DNA of 64,000 nt, from positions 57,269 through 121,268 of the forward strand of contig JARRJC010000010.1 in assembly GCA_037379885.1 (NCBI GenBank), written 5' to 3'. Under the pieces are notes generated by a model, which saw only the letters and a list, made by a program, of their open reading frames with translations, was not told the DNA's origin and did no database searches. Positions 33,839 through 42,546 of this stretch are shown here, one piece after another (the stretch's first letter is position 1; each line of letters opens with the position of its first letter). The translations under genes were made by a program, and so were the position numbers. The stretch comes from Limibacillus sp. (GTDB lineage: Bacteria; Pseudomonadota; Alphaproteobacteria; Kiloniellales; CECT-8803).

Positions 33839-35302
33839 ATGGCCGACAGCGCTGCTGCAGACCGGGTCGCCTATAACGACCACGCCATTCGCCTGATGTG
33901 CATCGCCACCGTCTTTTGGGGCGTCGTGGCTTTTCTCATGGGCGACCTGATCGCCTGGCAGCTCGTGTTTCCCGAGCTGAACCTGGGGCTTGAGTACACC
34001 ACCTTCGGGCGGCTGCGCCCCGTCCACACCTCCGCGGCGATCTTCGCCTTCGGCGGCAACGCGCTTCTGGCGACCTCTCTTTACGTGGTCCAGCGCACCT
34101 GCCGGGCGAGCCTCTTCGGCGGAGAGAACGCCGGGCTTGTGATCTTCTTCGGCTATCAGATCTTCATCCTGCTGGCGGCCACGGGCTATGTCGCCGGCAT
34201 CACCGAGGGGCGTGAGTACGCCGAGCCCGAGTGGTACGTGGACATCTGGCTGACGGTGATCTGGGTGGTCTACCTCCTGGTCTTCCTCGGCACCATCATG
34301 AAGCGCAAGGAACCCCACATCTACGTGGCCAACTGGTTCTACCTCGCCTTCATCGTGACCGTGGCGCTGCTGCACATCGTCAACAACCTCTCGCTGCCGG
34401 TCTCCTGGTTCGGCGCGAAGAGCTACAGCCTCTTCTCCGGCGTGCAGGACGCCCTGACCCAGTGGTGGTACGGGCACAACGCCGTCGGCTTCTTCCTGAC
34501 GGCCGGGTTCCTCGGCATCATGTACTACTTCGTGCCCAAGGTGGCGGAGCGGCCGGTCTATTCCTACCGCCTCTCGATCATCCACTTCTGGGCGCTGATC
34601 TTTCTCTACATCTGGGCGGGTCCGCACCACCTGCACTACACCGCCCTGCCGGACTGGGCGCAGACGCTGGGCATGGTCTTCTCGATCATGCTGTGGATGC
34701 CCTCCTGGGGCGGCATGATCAACGGCCTCATGACCCTTTCGGGGGCCTGGGACAAGCTGCGCACCGACCCGATCCTGCGTTTCCTGGTCACCTCGGTCGC
34801 CTTCTATGGCATGTCGACCTTCGAGGGGCCGGTCATGTCGATCAAGCAGGTCAACGGCCTTTCGCACTACACGGACTGGACCATCGGCCACGTGCATTCG
34901 GGTGCGCTCGGCTGGGTCGCCTTCATCTCCTTCGGCGCGATGTACTACATGCTGCCGCGCATGTACGGCTACACGCGGCTCTATTCGGTGCGGCTGGTCA
35001 ACTACCACTTCTGGATCAGCACTGTCGGTATCGTGCTTTACATCACCGCCATGTGGATCTCCGGCATCATGCAGGGCCTGATGTGGCGGGCTTACGACAG
35101 TCTCGGCTTCCTTCAGTACTCCTTCGTGGAGACCGTGGAGGCGATGCATCCCTTCTACGTGATCCGCGCGCTGGGCGGCCTGCTGTTCGTCATCGGCTCT
35201 CTGATCATGGTCTACAACCTGATCCGCACCTGCCGTGGCGACGTCAGACACGAAAAAGCGCTGGTCCCGGGCGAGGGCCCGGCCGCGCAGCCGGCCGAAT
35301 AA
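33839..35302 (+). CDS. ccoN: cbb3-type cytochrome c oxidase subunit I
   Basis: Catalytic subunit with low-spin heme b, high-spin heme b3 and CuB in a high-affinity terminal oxidase used at low oxygen. 487 aa, 12 membrane segments. Heme/copper histidines are visible in [37 protein letters not shown] and [16 protein letters not shown] 33839 follows AAAAGAGGACG; the frame is open for 45 codons upstream but without family similarity. First gene of ccoNOQP. Confidence 0.97.
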   Translation: MADSAAADRVAYNDHAIRLMCIATVFWGVVAFLMGDLIAWQLVFPELNLGLEYTTFGRLRPVHTSAAIFAFGGNALLATSLYVVQRTCRASLFGGENAGLVIFFGYQIFILLAATGYVAGITEGREYAEPEWYVDIWLTVIWVVYLLVFLGTIMKRKEPHIYVANWFYLAFIVTVALLHIVNNLSLPVSWFGAKSYSLFSGVQDALTQWWYGHNAVGFFLTAGFLGIMYYFVPKVAERPVYSYRLSIIHFWALIFLYIWAGPHHLHYTALPDWAQTLGMVFSIMLWMPSWGGMINGLMTLSGAWDKLRTDPILRFLVTSVAFYGMSTFEGPVMSIKQVNGLSHYTDWTIGHVHSGALGWVAFISFGAMYYMLPRMYGYTRLYSVRLVNYHFWISTVGIVLYITAMWISGIMQGLMWRAYDSLGFLQYSFVETVEAMHPFYVIRALGGLLFVIGSLIMVYNLIRTCRGDVRHEKALVPGEGPAAQPAE

Positions 35303-35314
35303 GGGGGACGAGAC

Positions 35315-36046
35315 ATGGCTTGGTGGAAAAAACACGAGAAGATCGAGACCAACGTCATCCTGATGCTGGTGCTCTCCCTCATCACCGTCTCCATCGGCGG
35401 GCTGATCGAGATCGTGCCGCTCTACACCATCGAGAGCACGATCGAGCGGGTTAAGGGCGTGCGCCCCTACACGCCGCTGGAGCTGGCCGGGCGCAACATC
35501 TACATCCGCGAGGGCTGCTACAACTGCCACAGCCAGCAGGTGCGCCCCTTCCGGGACGAGCTGGAACGCTACGGTCACTACTCGCTGGCGGCGGAGTCCA
35601 TGTACGACCATCCCTTCCAGTGGGGGTCCAAGCGCACCGGACCCGATCTGGCGCGCGTCGGCGGCAAGTACTCCAACGACTGGCACGTCGCGCACATGAT
35701 CAACCCGCGCGAGGTGGTGCCGGAATCGATCATGCCCGCCTATCCCTTCCTGGCGGAGAACGAGCTCGGCTTCGATGACGCGCCGGAGCACCTGAAGACG
35801 CTGCGCGCGGTGGGCGTTCCCTATAGCGACGAGCAGATCGAGACGGCGCTGGCCGACCTGCGCGACCAAGCCGACCCCAACGCCGACTGGGACGCGCTGC
35901 TTCAGCGCTACCCCAAGGCGGCGACCGGCGACTTCGACGGCGACCCCGCGCGGCTTACCGAGATGGATGCGCTGGTGGCCTACATGCAGATTTTGGGACG
36001 CATGGTCGACTTCGCGGATGTCGATCCCGCGGACCTGAAGCAGTAG
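35315..36046 (+). CDS. ccoO: cbb3-type cytochrome c oxidase subunit II
   Basis: Membrane-anchored monoheme cytochrome c of 243 aa, passing electrons from CcoP to CcoN. One membrane segment at about residues 14-37; the heme site is C68-x2-C71-H72 in GCYNCHSQQVRPF; the axial Met is in ESIMPAYPFL. ATG 35315 follows GGGGGACGAG, 12 bp after ccoN. Confidence 0.97.
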   Translation: MAWWKKHEKIETNVILMLVLSLITVSIGGLIEIVPLYTIESTIERVKGVRPYTPLELAGRNIYIREGCYNCHSQQVRPFRDELERYGHYSLAAESMYDHPFQWGSKRTGPDLARVGGKYSNDWHVAHMINPREVVPESIMPAYPFLAENELGFDDAPEHLKTLRAVGVPYSDEQIETALADLRDQADPNADWDALLQRYPKAATGDFDGDPARLTEMDALVAYMQILGRMVDFADVDPADLKQ

Positions 36047-36062
36047 GCGGGGGAGGGCTTCG

Positions 36063-36239
36063 ATGGAGGACCTGATCGCCTTCCTGCGTTCTTTCTGGGT
36101 GCTTTGGCTGATGCTGCTGTTCCTAGGCATCATCGCCTGGGCCTACTGGCCGAAGCGTAAGAAGAGCATGGAGCGGCACGCGGAGATCCCGCTGCGCGAC
36201 GACCTTGAAGAGGCGAAGAGCAATGCCGACAAAGATTGA
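36063..36239 (+). CDS. ccoQ: cbb3-type oxidase small subunit CcoQ
   Basis: 58 aa, one membrane segment (residues about 8-28) followed by a basic patch WPKRKKSMERHAEIPL, typical of CcoQ, which stabilises the complex. ATG 36063 follows GCGGGGGAGG. Its last 17 bp overlap the ccoP start, as is common. Confidence 0.93.
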   Translation: MEDLIAFLRSFWVLWLMLLFLGIIAWAYWPKRKKSMERHAEIPLRDDLEEAKSNADKD

Positions 36240-37092
36240 GAAAGACCAGATCACCGGCACCGACACGACCGGCCACGAGTGGGACGGCATCAAGGAGCTG
36301 AACACGCCTCTGCCAAAGTGGTGGCTCTATGTCTTCTACGCGACCATCGTCTGGGCCGCCGTTTATGTGGTGCTCTATCCGGCCATCCCGCTGTGGAGCG
36401 ATTCCACCGAGGGTCTGCTGGGTTATTCCCAGCGCGACACGGTGCGCGACCAGGTGGCCCGCGCCAAGGCCGGACAGGCCGAATACCTGAGCGCCATCGA
36501 GCAGGCGGAACTTCCGGCGATCCTCGAAGACGGCGATCTCCTGAACTTCGCCGTTGCGGGCGGCGGCGCGGCCTTCGCCAGCAACTGCGCGCCCTGCCAC
36601 GCCCAGGGCGGGGCCGGACAGAGCGGCGGCTATCCAAGCCTGGCCGACGACGTCTGGCTCTGGGGCGGAAGCCTGGAGGCGATCCACACGACCCTGCTGC
36701 ACGGCATCCGCTGGGACGAGAACCCGGACACCCGCTATTCGGAGATGCCTGTCTTCGGGCAGATCTACAGCCAGGAGGAGATCGGCCAGATCGCCAACTA
36801 CGTCGTCTCGCTCTCCGGCGGGGAACACGACGGCGCGCTGGCAGGCGAGGGCGAGGCCCTTTACCTGGAGCAGTGCGCGGCCTGTCACATGGAAGACGGA
36901 TCGGGCAACCACGATCTGGGCGCCCCGCGCCTGAACGATCAGGTCTGGCTCTACGGCGGCACGGTCGAGGAAGTCGCGGCCCAGATCACCAACCCCCAAC
37001 AAGGTGTGATGCCTGCCTGGGAGAACCGCCTGGACCCGGCCACCATCAAGATGCTGACGGTCTACGTCCACTCCCTGGGCGGCGGCCAGTAA
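36223..37092 (+). CDS. ccoP: cbb3-type cytochrome c oxidase subunit III (diheme)
   Basis: Diheme cytochrome c subunit that receives electrons from soluble cytochrome c. 289 aa. N-terminal DGIKELNTPLPKWWLYVFY is the FixP signature, with a membrane segment at about residues 33-55. Heme sites are C122-x2-C125-H126 and C218-x2-C221-H222. The start at 36223 has GAAGAGGCGAAGAG ahead; it overlaps ccoQ. No ccoG, ccoH, ccoI or ccoS genes follow in the window. Confidence 0.96.
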   Translation: MPTKIEKDQITGTDTTGHEWDGIKELNTPLPKWWLYVFYATIVWAAVYVVLYPAIPLWSDSTEGLLGYSQRDTVRDQVARAKAGQAEYLSAIEQAELPAILEDGDLLNFAVAGGGAAFASNCAPCHAQGGAGQSGGYPSLADDVWLWGGSLEAIHTTLLHGIRWDENPDTRYSEMPVFGQIYSQEEIGQIANYVVSLSGGEHDGALAGEGEALYLEQCAACHMEDGSGNHDLGAPRLNDQVWLYGGTVEEVAAQITNPQQGVMPAWENRLDPATIKMLTVYVHSLGGGQ

Positions 37093-37110
37093 GGACAGCG
37101 CTGTTCGGCC

Positions 37111-37157
37111 AAGAGGGCGGCCTGGGGCGAGAGCGCTCCGGGCCGCCCTCTTGCCTT
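37111..37157 (+). terminator. terminator hairpin after ccoP
   Basis: Perfect 12-bp stem AAGAGGGCGGCC (37111-37122) with GGCCGCCCTCTT (37141-37152), loop 18 nt, followed by GCCTTTG. Ends the cco transcript; the T run is poor, as often in GC-rich genomes. Confidence 0.75.
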
Positions 37158-37185
37158 TGCCGGGCATGCGTCTTATCCAACTCCC

Positions 37186-38136
37186 ATGACGATCTTCCGG
37201 CACAGCGAGACCCTTCCCGACGAGGCGCGCGGCGGCGTGGTGGCCATCGGCAACTTCGATGGCGTGCATCTGGGCCACCAGGTGCTGTTGGAGCGGGTCA
37301 AGCGCCAGGCCGCCGAGGCCGGAGCGCCCTCGTTGGTCCTGACCTTCGAGCCGCATCCCCGCGAGGTCTTCCAGCCCGACCAGCCGGCGTTCCGCCTGAC
37401 TCCTTTCCGGATCAAGGCGCGGGTGCTGGAATCGCTCGGCATCGACCATATGGTCGCCGTGCATTTCGACCGGGAGTTCTCCCAGCGCAGCGCGGAGTCC
37501 TTCGTCGAGGACATCCTTCTGGAAGGCATGGGGATCAGCCATGTGGTGATCGGCTGGGATTTCTGCTTCGGCCACAAGCGGCGCGGCAACGCCCAGCTTC
37601 TGGCGCAGATGGGCGAGCGGCTGGGCTTCGGCCTCAGCGTGGTGGAGCCGGTCACGGCGGCCGAGGGCGGCGCCGTCTTTTCCTCGAGCCTGATCCGCGA
37701 GCGGCTGCGCGAGGGCGACCCGAAGGGCGCCGCCGCCCTGCTCGGCAGGGCCTTCGAGATCGAGGGCCGGGTCGAGAAGGGCCAGCAGTTGGGCCGCACG
37801 CTGGGCTTCCCGACCGCAAACCTCCGCCTCGACGGCTATCTGGAGCCCAAGCATGGCATCTACGCCGTGCGCGCGGGCGTGGACGAGGGCGGAGAGACCC
37901 GCTATCTGCCCGGCGTCGCCAACCTGGGACGCCGCCCGACAGTCGAGGGCAAAGACACGCTTTTGGAGACCTTCCTCTTCGATTGGTCGGGCGATCTCTA
38001 CGGCAAGCATCTGCGCGTGCAGCTGGTCGAGTTCCTGCGCGCCGAGGAGAAGTTCGAGAGCCTGGAAGCCATGACCGAGCAGATGCGCCGGGATTCCGAC
38101 CGCGCCCGCCGCGCCCTGCAAGAAAGCGAGGCTTGA
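37186..38136 (+). CDS. ribF: bifunctional riboflavin kinase/FAD synthetase
   Basis: 316 aa. N-terminal nucleotidyltransferase domain (AIGNFDGVHLGHQVLLE; LTFEPHPREVF; FSSSLIRERLREG) adenylates FMN; the C-terminal riboflavin kinase domain starts near residue 190 (GRVEKGQQLGRTLGFPTANLRL) with the LLETFLFDWSGDLYGKHLRVQL segment. Makes FMN and FAD. ATG 37186. Same strand as ileS and lspA, a common order in Proteobacteria, but with a 246 bp structured gap before ileS. Confidence 0.96.
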   Translation: MTIFRHSETLPDEARGGVVAIGNFDGVHLGHQVLLERVKRQAAEAGAPSLVLTFEPHPREVFQPDQPAFRLTPFRIKARVLESLGIDHMVAVHFDREFSQRSAESFVEDILLEGMGISHVVIGWDFCFGHKRRGNAQLLAQMGERLGFGLSVVEPVTAAEGGAVFSSSLIRERLREGDPKGAAALLGRAFEIEGRVEKGQQLGRTLGFPTANLRLDGYLEPKHGIYAVRAGVDEGGETRYLPGVANLGRRPTVEGKDTLLETFLFDWSGDLYGKHLRVQLVEFLRAEEKFESLEAMTEQMRRDSDRARRALQESEA

Positions 38137-38204
38137 CCTTGGGGGCGTCTCGGCTACCATCGCGCGCCATGAAACAGTGGCGTGACGGTCGAGTGAGCGA
38201 GCGA

Positions 38205-38245
38205 ATTACCGGCCCGGCCCTCGGGTGATACGAGGGTCGGGTAAT
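38205..38245 (+). promoter_or_regulatory. strong hairpin in the ribF-ileS gap
   Basis: ATTACC...CCCTCG pairs with CGAGGG...GGGTAAT around a GGTGATA loop. The loop contains the TGA stop of a 19-codon open frame starting at 38169 (ATGAAACAG). It lies 137 bp before ileS. It could be a ribF terminator without a T run, or a leader element of ileS. Confidence 0.5.
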
Positions 38246-38382
38246 CGTGCTTGGAGCCCGCGCCCCCAAAGGAGGCGCAGCTTTCGAGCCCGCCGCCGAA
38301 CGACCAGATAAATCCGCCGGGGACGCCTTTCCTCTCACACGAGAGCCGGGCGTCCGGCCACTGACAGAGCTAGCGAAACATC

Positions 38383-41250
38383 ATGACCCGCGACTACAAG
38401 TCCACCGTCTTTTTGCCCAAGACCGACTTTCCCATGCGCGCCGGGCTGCCCGCCAAGGAGCCCGAGATCCTCGCGCGCTGGGAGGAGATCGGCCTGTTCG
38501 ACCGCCTGCGAGAGACCTCCAAGGGCCGCGAGAAGTTCATCCTGCACGACGGCCCGCCCTACGCGAACGGCCACCTGCACATGGGCCACGCGCTCAACAA
38601 GATCCTGAAGGACACCATCAACCGTTCCCAGCAGATGCTGGGCAAGGACGCGCACTACGTGCCCGGCTGGGACTGCCACGGCCTGCCCATCGAATGGAAG
38701 GTGGAGGAGGGCTACCGCGAGCGCGGCCAGGACAAGGACGCCGTGGACAAGGTGACCTTCCGACAGGAATGCCGTGCCTTCGCCGAGAAGTGGATCGACA
38801 TCCAGATCGGCGAGTTCAAGCGCCTCGGCGTGCTCGGCAATTGGGAGAAGCCCTACACCACCATGGCCTTTTCCGCCGAGGCGCAGATCGTGCGCGAAAT
38901 CGGCAAGTTCCTGATGAACGGCGGCCTCTACGCCGGGTTCCGCCCCGTGCTCTGGTCGGTGGTGGAGAAGACCGCCCTGGCCGACGCCGAGGTCGAGTAC
39001 GCCGAACACACCTCCCACACCATCTGGGTGCGCTTTCCGGTCACCAAGGCGAGCCTTCCCGCGCTGGAAGGCGCCTCGGTCGTGATCTGGACCACCACGC
39101 CCTGGACCATCCCCTCCAACCGCGCGGTCGCCTACGCCGAAGAGGAAGACTACCTGGTCCTGAAGGTCGGTGCGGTCGAGGAGACCAGCAAGGCCGAGCC
39201 CGGCGAAACGCTGGTGCTCGCCAAGGCCCTGGCCGAGCAGGTCGCCAAGGACGCCAAGATTGAGGACTACGAGGTCCTGGCCGAGATGAAGGGCGCGGCG
39301 CTGGCGGGCTCCGTCGCCGCTCACCCCTTCGCCGGGCGTCCGGAGACGGAGGGCGGCTACGACTTCGAGGTGCCGCTCCTGCCCGGCGATTTCGTCACCA
39401 TGGATCAGGGCACCGGCTTCGTGCATGTCGCCCCCAGCCACGGCCAGGACGACTGGAAGCTGGGCCGCGAGCACGGTCTGGAGATCACCAACAACGTGGA
39501 TGGGGAGGGCCGCTTCCTGCCCCACGTGCCGCTGTTCGCAGGCACGGTGATCTACGATTCCGATGGCAAGGAGGGCGACGCCAACGTCGCGGTCATCAAG
39601 CAGCTGGCCTATGCCGGCAAGCTGCTGACCAAGGGCAAGCTGCGCCACAGCTATCCGCACTCCTGGCGCTCCAAGGCGCCGCTGATCTTCCGGAACACCC
39701 CGCAGTGGTTCATCTCCATGGAGACCAACGGACTGCGCGACAAGGCCCTGGCGGCCATCGACGCGACCCGCTTCGTGCCCGCGCCGGGCAAGACGCGCCT
39801 GCGCGCCATGATCGAGCAGCGACCCGACTGGTGCGTCTCGCGCCAGCGCCTCTGGGGCGTGCCGATCCCGGTCTTCGTCCACAAGGAAAGCGGCGAGCCG
39901 CTGCGCGACCAGGCGGTGATCGACCGCATCGCCGAAGCCTTCGAGGCGGAGGGCGGTGACGCCTGGTTCTCCAGCCCGCCGTCGCGCTGGCTGGGCAACG
40001 AATACGATCCCGCCGACTACGAGCAGGTCTTCGACGTCATCGAGGTCTGGTTCGATTCCGGCTCGACCCACAGCTACGTGCTGGAGGCGCGGCCGGAGCT
40101 GAAGTGGCCGGCCGACCTCTACCTTGAGGGCTCCGACCAGCATCGCGGCTGGTTCCACACCTCGCTGCTGGAGTCCTCCGGCACGCGGGGCCGCGCGCCC
40201 TTCGACGCCGTGCTGACCCACGGCTTCGTGTTGGACGAGCAGGGCCGCAAGATGTCGAAGTCGCTGGGCAACATCGTCTCGCCGCATGAGGTGATGAAGA
40301 CCTACGGCGCGGATATCCTGCGTCTCTGGGTGGTGGCCTCGGACTACTCCGAGGACCTGCGCATCGGTGAGCACATCATCAAGTACCAGACCGACGCCTA
40401 TCGCCGCCTGCGCAACACGCTGCGCTATCTGCTGGGCGCGCTGGAGGACTTCGACGAGGCGGACCGGGTGCCGGAAGCCGAGATGCCGGAACTGGAGCGC
40501 TGGGTGCTGCACCGCGTGCAGGAGATCGATACGCAGGTGCGCGCGGCTGCCGACAGCTTCGAGTTCCATGCCCTCTACCGCAGCCTGCATGACTTCTGCG
40601 CGCTGGACCTCTCGGCCTTCTACTTCGACGTGCGCAAGGACTCGCTCTATTGCGACGCCAAGGACTCCCTGCGCCGCCGGGCCTGTCTCAGCGTCTTGGA
40701 CAGGCTCTTCGACTGCCTGACGGCTTGGCTGGCGCCGATCCTCTGCTTCACGGCGGAGGAGGCCTGGTGGCAGCGCGGCAAGGCGCCGGAGTCGGTGCAT
40801 CTGCGCACCTATCCCGAGATCCCCGCGGCCTGGCGTGACGAGGCCCTGGCGGCGAAGTGGGAAAAGGTGCGCCGCGTGCGCCGCGTGGTCACCGGCGCCC
40901 TGGAGCTGGAGCGCGCGGAAAAGCGCATCGGCTCCTCCTTGCAGGCCGCTCCCAAGGTCTTCATCGAGGACCCGGCGCTGATGGAGGCCGTCGAGGCGGT
41001 CGATCTCGCCGAAGTCGCGATCACTTCCGACATCGCCCTGGAGCAGGGACCGGGACCCGAGGGCGCCTACCGCCTTGAGGATGTTCCGCAGGTCGCCGTG
41101 CTGCCGGTGACGGCGGAGGGCGACAAGTGCCAGCGCTGCTGGAAGGTCCTGCCGGAAGTGGGTGAGTCGGAGGCCGCGCCTGGCACCTGCCGGCGCTGCG
41201 CGGAGGTGGTCGAGGCGCTGCCTCAAGACGCCTCCAACGAAGTGGCCTGA
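38383..41250 (+). CDS. ileS: isoleucyl-tRNA synthetase
   Basis: Class I aminoacyl-tRNA synthetase charging tRNA-Ile, with an editing domain. 955 aa. HIGH motif as GHLHMGH near residue 67, KMSKS in GRKMSKSLGN near 625, and a C-terminal zinc-binding pair CQRCW and CRRCAEVV. ATG 38383. The long 246 bp gap after ribF suggests its own leader or promoter. lspA follows by 11 bp. Confidence 0.98.
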   Translation: MTRDYKSTVFLPKTDFPMRAGLPAKEPEILARWEEIGLFDRLRETSKGREKFILHDGPPYANGHLHMGHALNKILKDTINRSQQMLGKDAHYVPGWDCHGLPIEWKVEEGYRERGQDKDAVDKVTFRQECRAFAEKWIDIQIGEFKRLGVLGNWEKPYTTMAFSAEAQIVREIGKFLMNGGLYAGFRPVLWSVVEKTALADAEVEYAEHTSHTIWVRFPVTKASLPALEGASVVIWTTTPWTIPSNRAVAYAEEEDYLVLKVGAVEETSKAEPGETLVLAKALAEQVAKDAKIEDYEVLAEMKGAALAGSVAAHPFAGRPETEGGYDFEVPLLPGDFVTMDQGTGFVHVAPSHGQDDWKLGREHGLEITNNVDGEGRFLPHVPLFAGTVIYDSDGKEGDANVAVIKQLAYAGKLLTKGKLRHSYPHSWRSKAPLIFRNTPQWFISMETNGLRDKALAAIDATRFVPAPGKTRLRAMIEQRPDWCVSRQRLWGVPIPVFVHKESGEPLRDQAVIDRIAEAFEAEGGDAWFSSPPSRWLGNEYDPADYEQVFDVIEVWFDSGSTHSYVLEARPELKWPADLYLEGSDQHRGWFHTSLLESSGTRGRAPFDAVLTHGFVLDEQGRKMSKSLGNIVSPHEVMKTYGADILRLWVVASDYSEDLRIGEHIIKYQTDAYRRLRNTLRYLLGALEDFDEADRVPEAEMPELERWVLHRVQEIDTQVRAAADSFEFHALYRSLHDFCALDLSAFYFDVRKDSLYCDAKDSLRRRACLSVLDRLFDCLTAWLAPILCFTAEEAWWQRGKAPESVHLRTYPEIPAAWRDEALAAKWEKVRRVRRVVTGALELERAEKRIGSSLQAAPKVFIEDPALMEAVEAVDLAEVAITSDIALEQGPGPEGAYRLEDVPQVAVLPVTAEGDKCQRCWKVLPEVGESEAAPGTCRRCAEVVEALPQDASNEVA

Positions 41251-41261
41251 GAGGGGCGGGG

Positions 41262-41762
41262 ATGATCACGCGCGACACGGTCTATGGCTATCTCGGCTTC
41301 TTGATGGCGCTGGTCACGGACCAGATCACGAAGGCCGCGATCCTGGAACGCGCCGAGGGCGCGGGCTGGAGCGAGCAGGTGACCGAATTCTTCAACCTCG
41401 TGCTGGTGTTCAACCAGGGGGTCAGCTTCGGCCTCTTCGGTGAGTCGCGGCTGCCCTATCAGGATCTTCTGCTCGCGGGTCTGGCCGCTTTGGTCGCCCT
41501 CGTCCTCTTGAAGTGGATCTCAGGCCAGCTCGGCGAGCGTCTCAGTCTCGCCTACGGCCTGATCGCCGGGGGCGCGCTGGGCAATGCCATCGACCGCCTG
41601 CGCATCGGCGCGGTGGTGGACTTCCTGGATTTCCATTGGCAGGGCTGGCACTGGCCCTCTTTCAACATTGCCGACAGCGCGATCTTCATCGGCGTCGTGC
41701 TGGTTCTCGTGGACGCCTTGTTTGGGTCCGAAGAGCGGAGTAAAAAGAAGGCCGATGTTTGA
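41262..41762 (+). CDS. lspA: lipoprotein signal peptidase
   Basis: Inner-membrane aspartic peptidase (signal peptidase II) of 166 aa with four membrane segments that cleaves prolipoproteins. Conserved catalytic aspartates are in NAIDRLRIGAVVDFLDFHW and FNIADSAIFIG. ATG 41262 follows GAGAGGGGCGGGG. Its gene end runs into the following lipoprotein gene, whose product is a substrate for this enzyme. Confidence 0.96.
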   Translation: MITRDTVYGYLGFLMALVTDQITKAAILERAEGAGWSEQVTEFFNLVLVFNQGVSFGLFGESRLPYQDLLLAGLAALVALVLLKWISGQLGERLSLAYGLIAGGALGNAIDRLRIGAVVDFLDFHWQGWHWPSFNIADSAIFIGVVLVLVDALFGSEERSKKKADV

Positions 41763-41781
41763 AAACCGAAAAGGTGCAGTC

Positions 41782-42408
41782 ATGTCCAGTTTCTCCCACG
41801 GACGTAACGCCCAAGAAGGCAGCTCTAGGAAGTTGAGCGCCTTGCGCCGGCTTCTGCCGCTCCTGGCGCTGGCCATCGGGCTGAGCGCCTGCAGCAGCGT
41901 GCGGGAGACCTTCGACACCACCCGCAAGACGCCGCCCGACGAATTCCGGGTGGTGCGTCAGGCGCCGCTTTCCCTGCCGCCCAACTATGGTCTGCGTCCG
42001 CCCGATCCCGGCGCGCCGCGCCCTCAGACCGGCACCACGACCGATCAGGCGCGCTCGGCCGTCTTCCGTCAGGATGAGAGCGCCACGGCTGCCGCTGCGG
42101 CGGCGGCTGCGTCTTCGTCGCGCTCAGCCGGCGAGCAGGCGCTTCTGGCCAAGGCCGGCGCCGAGGAGGTGGATCCCGCCATCCGCCAGCAGATCAACCA
42201 GGAAAGCCAGCAGCTCGCCTCCCAGCAGGCCTCGTTCGTCGAGAGCCTGATCTTCTGGCGCGAACCGGAGGAGGCGGGTGAGATCATCGACCCGCAGGCC
42301 GAGCAGCAGCGGCTGCGTGAGAACGAGGCGCTGGGCCAGCCGCCCACGGCCGGCGACACGCCGGTGATTGAGCGCCGCCGCCGGGCGATCTTCGAAGGCA
42401 TCTTCTAA
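41782..42408 (+). CDS. DUF3035 lipoprotein, BamF-like
   Basis: 208 aa outer-membrane lipoprotein of the DUF3035 family, reported as the BamF accessory subunit of the beta-barrel assembly machine in alphaproteobacteria. A signal peptide with lipobox LSAC is at about residues 35-38 and is followed by the conserved PPDEFRVVRQAPLSLPPNYGLRPPDPG. An Ala-rich stretch lies near 95-110. Start uncertain: ATG 41782 with AAAAGGT is chosen, but an in-frame ATG at 41755 overlaps the lspA stop. Neighbour of lspA. Confidence 0.82.
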   Translation: MSSFSHGRNAQEGSSRKLSALRRLLPLLALAIGLSACSSVRETFDTTRKTPPDEFRVVRQAPLSLPPNYGLRPPDPGAPRPQTGTTTDQARSAVFRQDESATAAAAAAAASSSRSAGEQALLAKAGAEEVDPAIRQQINQESQQLASQQASFVESLIFWREPEEAGEIIDPQAEQQRLRENEALGQPPTAGDTPVIERRRRAIFEGIF

Positions 42409-42446
42409 GCGGCATCCGCTGCGCGGCCGAGAAAGCCGTTCAAGCA

Positions 42447-42485
42447 AGGGCGGGGGCAGCCACAGGCGCTCCCGCCTTTCTTTTG
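42447..42485 (+). terminator. rho-independent terminator after the BamF-like gene
   Basis: AAGGGCGGG pairs with CCCGCCTTT around a 15 to 17 nt loop, followed by CTTTTG. It ends the ileS-lspA-lipoprotein transcript; the next gene starts at 42547. Confidence 0.8.
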
Positions 42486-42546
42486 CCCGGTTCGACGCCT
42501 ACATCTCTTGGCGAAGGAAACAACGTCTCATTCTTGAGGAGTTCCG

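Noticed and set aside
33824..36133. 769-codon minus-strand frame opposite ccoNO
   Set aside because: Antisense to strongly conserved oxidase genes; translation is His/Asp/Val-rich without domains.
36130..38160. 676-codon minus-strand frame opposite ccoP/ribF
   Set aside because: Antisense shadow of two certain genes.
38335..41226. 963-codon minus-strand frame opposite ileS
   Set aside because: Antisense to ileS over its full length; a known effect of high G+C codon bias.
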